Of a DNA stretch of 20,268 nucleotides, positions 13,885 through 20,268 are shown one piece after another (positions within the stretch are counted from its first letter, which is position 1; every line of letters begins with the position of its first letter). Origin of the DNA: Bacteroidota bacterium (GTDB lineage: Bacteria > Bacteroidota > Bacteroidia > Chitinophagales > Saprospiraceae); contig JAJRUR010000235.1 in the NCBI GenBank assembly GCA_024277695.1, positions 1 to 20,268 on the forward strand, in the 5' to 3' direction. A program made the position numbers and the translations under genes. Under the pieces are notes generated by a model. That model was not told the DNA's origin and did no database searches. It worked only from the letters and a program-made list of their open reading frames with translations.

Positions 13885-16428
13885 TCAAAAATCAACGCGC
13901 ATACGTAGATTGATCCTTCGAGATGTCAATTCGTTGGGTACAGCGAACTGTGTACCTGTGATGGTTTTGATCCAAGTATTGGAAGCTACATTTTGGACTT
14001 TGAGCAAATTAAAGATTTCTAGACTTATCCAAGCTGATCGGGCAAATCTAAAGGGATTGTTGGGATGTTTTTGTGACCATGCCTTATCCCAAAGACTGGC
14101 AGAAAATCCCATATCCACCCTTCGATACGGGGCATATCTAAAGGTGTTGCGATAGACCTGATTAGATCCTCTGAGTCCGAAGGGGAGTCCTGATCCGACA
14201 TGGATATTTACGTGGACTTTGAGATGTTCGTTGGAAGGTAAGTAGTCCTGAAAGAAAACATTGACATTAAAAAAGCGATCTGTAGGTCGAGGAACATCAT
14301 CTACATCTACTCCCTCAGCGGATCCGAGTTCTCTACGTTTGTGCTGTACTGCAGTTATATTTTCTCGGGCTCGGAGGAGGGAGAGGTTGACCCAAGATTC
14401 TGCTCCGGGTACAAACTCACCATTGACTCTAAGGTCGAGTCCCATGATTTTGCCGGTGGCATCATTTTCGCCGGAATATCGTATGCGCACATTTTCTACT
14501 TCATAGGTGACTATATCCCATAACGATTTGTAGTATATTTCGCTGATGAAGCGAAACTTTTTCGGATTGATGGCCCCCAATAAAAAGTCATATTGCATTC
14601 CAGCGACTACATGGAGAGATTTTTGAGCTTTGAGCCCTCTATTGAGTGACCCGTCTTGTCTTCTGAGTTCTCGATAGAAAGCCGGCTGGGCGTAGAGACC
14701 TGTGGCTATTCTGTAGCTGATGTCCTTACGCCCTGATAGTGGTTTGTACAAAAATTGAAGCCTAGGTGACAATATCAATTCTTTATTGAGATTCCAGTAA
14801 GAAGCTCTGATGCCGGCATTGATTTTCCATTCTGCCAGATCAGTTTTATGAGAGGTAAAGCTATTCTGGACATAAGCGATTAAGCGGTCAGAGCTCAAGC
14901 GGTTAGCAGTTTTGAGGACACTGAGCAACTGTACGGAATTGGGATCATATGGTAGAGAGTAACCGGCAGAGTCGAGTCTTTCCCATTCATTGATTCGATC
15001 TTGGATGATTTCGTGTTGTATTTTGGTGCTCCACTGGAGGAAGTGCGCTCGGTAAGATCCTGAATTATCTATATTTTGGTTCCACTCTTTGGCTCCCTTC
15101 AATTGGACTGTGCTGACATTGCCGGAGAATAAAGCTCTACTAAACTGATGCTGGATACCCTCACCGAGCAAACTCAACTCTTCACCTTGGTTATCGGCAC
15201 CTATTCCGGATTCGATCTGACTCAATCGATAGAAGCCTCTGATATCTATAGTCTCTTGCTCGTCACTTTGAAAGCTAGAGACCAAAAGTTTGAGGAAGAA
15301 AGGATTTTGGCTTCTATCGGGCAGATATGTCAAAGAAAGACCGCCCATAGCTGTACGAAATTCATCCAATTCACGACCTTCGAACTGTGCATTGAGCCTC
15401 AGAGAAAAAGAGATGAGCCCAAGAGCAGTGTTGCGCTCTTGTGGTATGAGGTCATAGATAGCGCGGTTAAAATTGGCCAGTAACCCAAGCTGCAAATCTC
15501 TACTGACATCATAGCTCAAATAAGTCTGCAGGTCAGTAAAACTCGGTTGGTATTCGCCTGAAATATCTAAGGTACCCAAAAGATATTTAGTCGTTTTGTA
15601 ACGGACTCCCGTTAGAAATCTAAATCTTCGATAGTTCGAGTCCCCGAGCTTTATGCTACCCTCCAAATGGCCTGTTGCTCCCAATACACTTATACTAGCC
15701 GACCCTGCCAAACTATCCGGTCTCTTGTATTTTATATCTAGTACAGAAGACATCTTGTCCCCATATCTCGCTTCAAATCCACCCGAAGAAAAAGAGAGGC
15801 TTTGTATCAGATCCATATTTGGAAAAGACAAGCCCTCCTGCTCTGCACTACTGATCAACTGCGGGCGATAGATCTCAAAGTCATTGACATAAACTAGATT
15901 TTCGTCATAATTACCTCCTCGTACATTGTACTGTGAGGTCAGTTCGCCTCCTGTACCTGAACTCGTACCCAGTGCGATATGTGGCAAAATGCTTTCGAGA
16001 TTGCCGGTAGCTGTAGGCAGAAGCTTGAGATCAGTCACATCTTGCTGGATCATACCGTTACTCTCTATTTTACTTTCGGTCACTACGATATCGAGGTCAG
16101 ATTCTAAAGGTGCTAGCAGTACATCTATTTTTTGGCGAAAGCCCGCAGAAACCGGTTGAATATCATAGCGTGCTTCTTTGTAGGACAGCCTGGTAAACAC
16201 AATAGTGAGTTTTTCGTCCACCGGTATCTGTAGTCGATATCTTCCTGCTTGATCGGTCTCCACAAGCTGTGTTGATCCGTCGATATAAATCGCTACATAT
16301 TCGATGGGTTGGTGATTTGTAGCATCCGTCACCGTTCCATAAAGCACAGCTCCGGTCTGGGCTATGACAGTTGTCTGAATAAATAGAAAAAATAGGGCAA
16401 TAATACAATCCCTGAATTGCGATGACAT
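13885..16428 (-). CDS. TonB-dependent outer-membrane receptor
   Basis: Outer-membrane active transporter driven by TonB, 847 residues. Order: signal peptide 1-24 (ending TVIAQ), CarboxypepD-regulatory-like beta-sandwich at about 27-108 (GTVTDATNHQPIEYVAIYI, ETDQAGRYRLQIP), plug domain at about 120-240 (LPTATGNLESILPHIA, QYNVRGGNYDENLVYVNDFEIY, SSGGFEARYGDKMSSVLDI), then the 22-strand-type barrel, ending in the aromatic terminal strand RRINLRMRVDF. The extra N-terminal domain is typical of Bacteroidota receptors. No SusD-like lipoprotein is adjacent, so this is a stand-alone receptor, unlike a SusC/SusD pair. The substrate is not predictable: metal chelates, vitamins and peptides remain possible. 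It converges with the PorP/SprF gene with only 23 nt between the stops. Confidence 0.95.
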   Translation of the reverse strand: MSSQFRDCIIALFFLFIQTTVIAQTGAVLYGTVTDATNHQPIEYVAIYIDGSTQLVETDQAGRYRLQIPVDEKLTIVFTRLSYKEARYDIQPVSAGFRQKIDVLLAPLESDLDIVVTESKIESNGMIQQDVTDLKLLPTATGNLESILPHIALGTSSGTGGELTSQYNVRGGNYDENLVYVNDFEIYRPQLISSAEQEGLSFPNMDLIQSLSFSSGGFEARYGDKMSSVLDIKYKRPDSLAGSASISVLGATGHLEGSIKLGDSNYRRFRFLTGVRYKTTKYLLGTLDISGEYQPSFTDLQTYLSYDVSRDLQLGLLANFNRAIYDLIPQERNTALGLISFSLRLNAQFEGRELDEFRTAMGGLSLTYLPDRSQNPFFLKLLVSSFQSDEQETIDIRGFYRLSQIESGIGADNQGEELSLLGEGIQHQFSRALFSGNVSTVQLKGAKEWNQNIDNSGSYRAHFLQWSTKIQHEIIQDRINEWERLDSAGYSLPYDPNSVQLLSVLKTANRLSSDRLIAYVQNSFTSHKTDLAEWKINAGIRASYWNLNKELILSPRLQFLYKPLSGRKDISYRIATGLYAQPAFYRELRRQDGSLNRGLKAQKSLHVVAGMQYDFLLGAINPKKFRFISEIYYKSLWDIVTYEVENVRIRYSGENDATGKIMGLDLRVNGEFVPGAESWVNLSLLRARENITAVQHKRRELGSAEGVDVDDVPRPTDRFFNVNVFFQDYLPSNEHLKVHVNIHVGSGLPFGLRGSNQVYRNTFRYAPYRRVDMGFSASLWDKAWSQKHPNNPFRFARSAWISLEIFNLLKVQNVASNTWIKTITGTQFAVPNELTSRRINLRMRVDF

Positions 16429-16562
16429 CTAGGTCTATGGATTTTTGACTAATAAAACGACAATGATAGTCAAATATTTTTTGAATAACACACTAGTAAA
16501 GCAAAGAAGATATGAAGTCTATAACCTACCCTTTTTTTGAATCTAGCACAATCCGTATTTCA

Positions 16563-17243
16563 TCATACCCAACTCCCATGACTACCGATAGCTTTGAGCC
16601 GACTGATGGTATCTATCGGATCTTTCGACTTAAATACGCTAGAACCGGCCACGAGGACATCGGCGCCTGCCTTGAGTAGTTCTTCTGCATTTTGCAGACC
16701 AACTCCACCATCGATCTCAATCAACGGATGGAGGTTGCGCTCCGAAAGCATTCCTTTGAGCTTACGGAGCTTAGGGATAGTCTGATAGATAAATTTTTGT
16801 CCTCCGTATCCGGGATTAACAGACATGATCAAGATAAGGTCTAAATCCTCGAGCACATCCTCTAGCAGACTGACTGGCGTGTGGGGATTGATGGCTACTC
16901 CGGCCTTAGCTCCGGATTCTTTTATCTGACCGATAGTGCGGTGGAGATTAGGGCAGGCCTCATAGTGTACCGAGATCACATCTGCACCGGAATCTCTAAA
17001 TCGTTCGATGTATTTTTCAGGCTCTACAATCATCAGATGTACATCGAGTGGCTTGGTAGCAATCTTTTGTATGGCATTGACCACCGGAAAACCAAAACTG
17101 ATGTTGGGAACAAAACGCCCGTCCATAACATCTATATGGATCCAGTCCGCTTGTGCATCATTGAGGAGCCTGACTTCATCGTCGAGTCGTCCAAAATCGG
17201 CTGCCAAAATAGATGGGGCTATGATATGCTTATTCTTCTGCAT
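16563..17243 (-). CDS. rpe: Ribulose-phosphate 3-epimerase
   Basis: Interconverts ribulose 5-phosphate and xylulose 5-phosphate in the pentose phosphate pathway; a cytoplasmic TIM barrel of 226 residues, the usual length. Visible active-site elements: APSILAADF at 9-17, HIDVMDGRFVPN with metal/catalytic residues His36 and Asp38, DVHLMI with His69, the MSVNPGYGGQKF phosphate-loop block (140-151), and EIDGGV with Asp178. GSSVFKSKDP closes the phosphate-binding site. Its start overlaps the end of the exonuclease gene by 14 nt on the same strand, indicating one transcript. The TonB-receptor gene lies downstream in the same direction after a 134-nt gap. Confidence 0.97.
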   Translation of the reverse strand: MQKNKHIIAPSILAADFGRLDDEVRLLNDAQADWIHIDVMDGRFVPNISFGFPVVNAIQKIATKPLDVHLMIVEPEKYIERFRDSGADVISVHYEACPNLHRTIGQIKESGAKAGVAINPHTPVSLLEDVLEDLDLILIMSVNPGYGGQKFIYQTIPKLRKLKGMLSERNLHPLIEIDGGVGLQNAEELLKAGADVLVAGSSVFKSKDPIDTISRLKAIGSHGSWV

Positions 17244-17970
17244 GGTTAGGTGTGAGCTCTATGTCGTGTAATGCTAATCTTAAAAATACTTTTGCAGTCA
17301 CAAAGATATCTTTCTCACAGTATTTTACGATATCCTCCAGTCCATCTTCTTTCCAATATACTTTTGATACTTGACTACCATCCAATTCGTCTTTAGGACT
17401 TTCTACTCCCAGGCTTTGGGCCAGTAGGTCCAAAGAAGTATATGCCTTGTAATCGCCAAACTTCCAATAATGCAAAGTATCCAACAGATGACTGGTTTCC
17501 CAAGGTTTTTTGCCGTATAACCGTAGCTGTGGCGGTAGCTCTATTTTATTGACGAGATATCGCCTACACAGATATGGGATATCAAACTCTTTGATGTTGT
17601 GCCCACAAAGATATCGCTGCCCGTGCTTATAAAATCGGGACAGAATATGACTAAAACATTGGAGTAACTGCGCCTCATCATGACCGTAACAGGATTTGAC
17701 TCTAAATGTATATTCGCCTTCATTAGCCACAATAACACCACACGATATGCACACCACTCTACCAAACTCCGCAAAGATGGCTGCACGTTTTTCGTATTGT
17801 TCTGCGGCTTCCTGCTCGTGCAGCTCCTCAGGATGGATTTCTATAAATCGACGCATCTTTTTTTTCCATAATGCCTTTAATCGATCATTTAGTCCAAAAT
17901 AGTCAGAAGCACAGCCAATCGTCTCTATATCAATGAATAATATATTAGATAGTGGAATATTACTTAACAT
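17230..17970 (-). CDS. DEDDy 3'-5' exonuclease related to the PolB exonuclease domain
   Basis: A stand-alone ribonuclease-H-fold exonuclease, 246 residues, of the group predicted to resemble the proofreading domain of B-family DNA polymerases (Pfam DNA_pol_B_exo2-type, by my recognition). The acidic motifs are intact: motif I FIDIET with Asp14 and Glu16, motif II CGHNIKEFDIPYL with Asp130, and motif III YCEKD with Tyr217 and Asp221, which makes it DEDDy type. An insertion rich in charged residues (about 35-65) separates motif I from the second strand. No polymerase domain is attached. It probably degrades DNA or RNA from 3' ends in repair or processing, but the in vivo role is unknown. It overlaps rpe by 14 nt and leads that pair. 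Confidence 0.9.
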   Translation of the reverse strand: MLSNIPLSNILFIDIETIGCASDYFGLNDRLKALWKKKMRRFIEIHPEELHEQEAAEQYEKRAAIFAEFGRVVCISCGVIVANEGEYTFRVKSCYGHDEAQLLQCFSHILSRFYKHGQRYLCGHNIKEFDIPYLCRRYLVNKIELPPQLRLYGKKPWETSHLLDTLHYWKFGDYKAYTSLDLLAQSLGVESPKDELDGSQVSKVYWKEDGLEDIVKYCEKDIFVTAKVFLRLALHDIELTPNHAEE

Positions 17971-18158
17971 TAAAATATCATTTTTTTACACTAAATTCAT
18001 AGTTAGTTACCTGGATATAAATATTTTATATATATTTACAATATATTATATGTACAAAATTGGCAAAAAACGCAAAAATTTGTTCTTTTGTAAACTTACA
18101 CCAAAATACTATACGTTATTAGCACAAGCAATCAAAAAAAATTAAAAAAAAATAAATT

Positions 18159-19136
18159 ATGACAACTCCATCTTCTTCTAAGGCCTGGAATGTACTATCT
18201 TGGATGGCTATACTATTACTATCCGGACTATCACTCTACTTATGGAATGACCGAGCACAACTTAAGCAAAACATCGAAAATCAAAGGCAAGAACTCACAC
18301 AAGTCAATGAATTTTACGATGATCTGGAAAAAGAGTTTAGTGCTGCTACAGAAGAGCTCAATAATCTGAAGACAGATAATGTTGAACTCAATAACCTCAT
18401 CGAGAGTCAGAAAGCTGAATTACGATCTCAAAAAAATAGAATTGCCCGCTTGGCACGAGAAAACAAAGACTTGGGACAGGCGCGTATCGAGCTCAATGCC
18501 ATCCGCCAACGTGTGTCGAGTTATATCGCTCAGATCGAGGAGCTAAAATCTCAAAATCAAGCTTTGGCCAATAGTAATTTTTCACTTCGAGAGGAAAAAA
18601 AGATCCTCACAGGGGAGATTGAGAAAGAACGCAAAAGAACAGAAGAGATCATGGAATCCAAAACCTTATTGGTCTCGGAAAATGAGAATTTGCAAGCAGA
18701 ACGGGATCAACTTTTTGTAAAAGTATCAGCAGCTTCTGTCATCGATGTAGCAGATATACAAGTACAGGGATATAAGATCAAAGGCAACGGTAAACTGACC
18801 AAAAAGACAAGAGCCAAAAAAGTCAACATAGTGCAGGTTTGTTTTAAAGCTACAAAAAATTTAGTCACCGATGCAGGTACGGAATCTTTTATGGTGCGCA
18901 TAATCAATCCCATGGGGGAGACCTTATTTTTAGAAAATAAAGGCTCCGGAGTGCTCCATACATCAGACGCAGATCAAGTGCGTTATACGGGAACTGTGGA
19001 CATCGAATATCAAAACACGGAAGCACCGGTCTGTATGCAGTGGCAACCTGAGTTACCTTTTATGAAAGGCAAGTATCAAGTAGAAATCTATAACAAGGGC
19101 TACAAAGTAGGTGCATCGATTTTTGAGTTAAAATAA
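18159..19136 (+). CDS. Membrane-anchored coiled-coil protein with conserved C-terminal domain
   Basis: A 325-residue protein with one N-terminal membrane helix (about 12-29, VLSWMAILLLSGLSLYLW) and a long coiled coil of about 160 residues (31-195), with heptad-like runs such as LEKEFSAATEELNNLKTDN and LREEKKILTGEIEKERKR. A compact C-terminal domain follows (about 196-325; VADIQVQGYKIKGNGKLTKKTRAKKVNIVQVCF, FMVRIINPMGETLF). This layout and the VADIQVQGYKIKGNGKL-type block recur in uncharacterised Bacteroidota proteins as I remember them, often loosely annotated as chromosome-partition or cell-division proteins; no such function can be read from the sequence. The short N-terminus before the helix suggests the coiled coil projects into the periplasm. 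The A-rich run just before the ATG is typical of a Bacteroidota leader. Confidence 0.85.
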   Translation: MTTPSSSKAWNVLSWMAILLLSGLSLYLWNDRAQLKQNIENQRQELTQVNEFYDDLEKEFSAATEELNNLKTDNVELNNLIESQKAELRSQKNRIARLARENKDLGQARIELNAIRQRVSSYIAQIEELKSQNQALANSNFSLREEKKILTGEIEKERKRTEEIMESKTLLVSENENLQAERDQLFVKVSAASVIDVADIQVQGYKIKGNGKLTKKTRAKKVNIVQVCFKATKNLVTDAGTESFMVRIINPMGETLFLENKGSGVLHTSDADQVRYTGTVDIEYQNTEAPVCMQWQPELPFMKGKYQVEIYNKGYKVGASIFELK

Positions 19137-19193
19137 TAAGAAAATTGGATTTGGATATGGTGACGAACTGGAAAAAAACAGGCCTGATCTAGT

Positions 19194-19850
19194 TTACTTC
19201 CGCAACGCTTCAAGCTTCTGTAGCATTTTCTCTGCCGATTGTAATAGATTTTTTTCCGTAAGATCCGGACCTAAACCAACAAAAGTAAAAGCAATCTCAT
19301 CCACATAAAACCACTTGAGCATAGGACCTTGTTCTGCCCAGATGTATCGATTACCGTTCCGGCGTATGTCCTTAAACATCACCATCGAACCATCTGTATA
19401 GGGTATTCCTTTTTGGAGATAATGATCTAAGGTCAGTTTGCCCCAGTTCACCATATCATCAGGACTTGGATTGCGGTTCATCACGACAGTCAACTTGTGA
19501 AAAGAATCTGAAGCATCGTTCCAATTCCATACCGTCCGGCTAAAACCTCGGTCCTTTTCGTACTCATCTGCAGTGATCTTAACATCTGCAGGATCAATGC
19601 CAAAGATACTCCCGATATCAGCAGCACTTAATAATATAGATGATTTTGGAAAAGAAGGGTCGATAGTAGTACTGCTCAATAAGCCTCCACCTTCTATTCT
19701 TTTTTTACGCCGCTCCTTATCTTTTTTGAACTGTTCTTTGATTTGATTCAATTTTTGGGCTGTCTCCGAGTCCAGTTGGTCTGATTTTTTAGAGTCTGAC
19801 TTACATGAGAGCACCAAACTCATAGCTATAAGGAAGTATAAATATTTCAC
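19194..19850 (-). CDS. Uncharacterised lipoprotein
   Basis: A 218-residue lipoprotein: hydrophobic leader YLYFLIAMSLVLS, then Cys16 as the lipidation site, followed by a highly charged linker (about 17-52, KSDSKKSDQ to KERRKKRIEGGG). The folded part begins around residue 65 and includes ILLSAADIGSIFGIDPADVKI, RTVWNWNDASDSFHKLTVVMN and ENLLQSAEKML-like helices. It has no cysteine after the lipobox and no recognisable catalytic motif, and I do not know a named family for it. It converges with the coiled-coil gene, leaving 57 nt between the stops. The charged linker would span from the membrane to the globular domain. Confidence 0.82.
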   Translation of the reverse strand: MKYLYFLIAMSLVLSCKSDSKKSDQLDSETAQKLNQIKEQFKKDKERRKKRIEGGGLLSSTTIDPSFPKSSILLSAADIGSIFGIDPADVKITADEYEKDRGFSRTVWNWNDASDSFHKLTVVMNRNPSPDDMVNWGKLTLDHYLQKGIPYTDGSMVMFKDIRRNGNRYIWAEQGPMLKWFYVDEIAFTFVGLGPDLTEKNLLQSAEKMLQKLEALRK

Positions 19851-20100
19851 AGTATTAAAATTTTTCTAAAAAATCAAAATTAATCAATTTACTCCCAACT
19901 GCATACATTAGATCATTTTTTTGATAAAATTACTCAAGTTTCGGTAGTTACAAAATAGAAAAAAAGGGAGTTATGTGAGCTATAATTAACTGAACTTCAG
20001 TGCATTGTAGGAGCGAACAAAAAAGCATCTCTCCATGCAATATACAAATAACTTCAAATTTGTTTCTGAAATATATTTGCGTGTATGCAATGAACATATT
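19851..20100. other. Non-coding AT-rich spacer upstream of the lipoprotein gene
   Basis: No credible gene. It holds the lipoprotein's upstream region, including TAATTTTG on the minus strand (19882-19875), a match to TAnnTTTG 25 nt before the lipoprotein ATG but without a -33 box. It also holds TGCATTGTAGGAGCGAAC (20001-20018), which resembles one module of the hairpin element that follows. Confidence 0.5.
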
Positions 20101-20102
20101 TT

Positions 20103-20216
20103 ACAGGTCGCCCCGCCGGGGCTTTTGTTTTTGTCATCAGCTCCGAAGGAGCAAACGGTTTGTAGTAGCAGCACTGTAGGTACAAATATTGTAGTAGCGC
20201 CATAGGTGCGACCTGT
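20103..20216. repeat. 114-bp REP/MITE-like element with inverted ends and internal hairpins
   Basis: A compact non-coding element bounded by imperfect 12-bp inverted repeats: ACAGGTCGCCCC (20103-20114) and GGTGCGACCTGT (20205-20216), with one mismatch. Inside are short GC-rich dyads: GCCCCGCCGGGGC (20110-20122) followed by TTTTGTTTTT, GCTCCGAAGGAGC (20140-20152), and GCGCCATAGGTGC (20197-20209, stem with one G-T pair). A related GCACTGTAGGTAC stands at 20171-20183. GTAGTAGC occurs twice (20162-20169, 20191-20198), so the right half is two diverged copies of one module. TTTGTA/TACAAA (20159-20164, 20181-20186) frames the first of these. No transposase and no clear target-site duplication are seen. 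Confidence 0.78.
20110..20130 (+). terminator. Terminator-like hairpin inside the REP/MITE-like element
   Basis: GCCCCG-C-CGGGGC (or a 5-bp stem with a GCC loop) followed directly by TTTTGTTT. It has the shape of an intrinsic terminator on the plus strand, but no plus-strand gene lies immediately upstream; it may only be part of the repeat. Confidence 0.4.
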
Positions 20217-20268
20217 TCACCGTTTCTATCAAGCTATCCACTCAAATAAATATTTTTCGGTGTAATCC

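Noticed and set aside
13879..13895. TTGATTT/AAATCAA hairpin between the PorP/SprF and TonB-receptor stops
   Set aside because: Only A-T-rich 7-bp arms, overlapping the receptor stop, with no T-run; could act in termination but cannot be told from chance.
13885..16428. A SusC/SusD-type polysaccharide utilisation locus
   Set aside because: The receptor has no SusD-like neighbour and no glycoside hydrolase or carbohydrate-sensing regulator lies in the window.
19986..20174. Minus-strand frame of 62 residues at the right end
   Set aside because: It runs through the hairpin-rich repeat element and has no recognisable protein character.
20218..20262. CACCG...CGGTG inverted repeat, and the TATCAAGCTAT stretch (20227-20237) shared with the left-end array
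   Set aside because: The arms are only 5 bp, and an 11-bp AT-rich match to the array can arise by chance; no other part of the array unit is present.

Overview
The window looks like a piece of a Bacteroidota chromosome, probably a Saprospiria- or Cytophagia-like lineage; this is inferred from gene content, with no marker gene available. Supporting signs are a PorP/SprF-type protein of the type IX secretion system, a TonB-dependent receptor with an N-terminal carboxypeptidase-regulatory-like domain, a DUF4296 lipoprotein, an ECF sigma/anti-sigma pair, A-rich leaders in place of Shine-Dalgarno sequences, and promoter-like TAnnTTTG boxes. Most of the window is ordinary single-copy chromosome. 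The less usual material lies at the two ends.

Layout. Bases 1-532 hold an AT-rich tandem array with a unit of about 108 bp. Each unit opens with the same perfect 17-bp palindrome, and the units alternate between two subtypes. Next comes a tight minus-strand operon (3440 down to 544): SixA-type histidine phosphatase, DUF4296 lipoprotein, OmpR/PhoB-type response regulator, PhoR-type histidine kinase, and a cysteine-free ArsR-type repressor. Divergent from it is an AT-rich gene for a 454-residue, mainly helical protein I cannot place (3719-5083). On the minus strand follow a fatty acid hydroxylase/sterol desaturase family membrane enzyme and valyl-tRNA synthetase.

Divergent from valS, on the plus strand, is an ECF sigma factor overlapping its probable membrane anti-sigma factor, followed by an outer-membrane barrel protein. 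Then come cytidine deaminase, a cystathionine beta-synthase-type enzyme with CBS domains, and, 4 nt after it, the PorP/SprF-family protein. These converge on a minus-strand TonB-dependent receptor. Beyond it lie ribulose-phosphate 3-epimerase and an overlapping DEDDy 3'-5' exonuclease, both minus strand. A membrane-anchored coiled-coil protein (plus) converges on a lipoprotein gene (minus). The last 400 bases are non-coding and contain a compact 114-bp element with inverted ends and internal hairpins, like a REP or MITE element.

Functional reading. Housekeeping genes (valS, rpe, cdd, CBS-type enzyme, exonuclease) are mixed with envelope genes (TonB receptor, PorP/SprF, outer-membrane barrel, two lipoproteins, coiled-coil anchor) and two signalling units (the two-component operon and the sigma/anti-sigma pair). 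I see no phage, CRISPR, toxin-antitoxin or transposase gene and no rRNA or tRNA gene.
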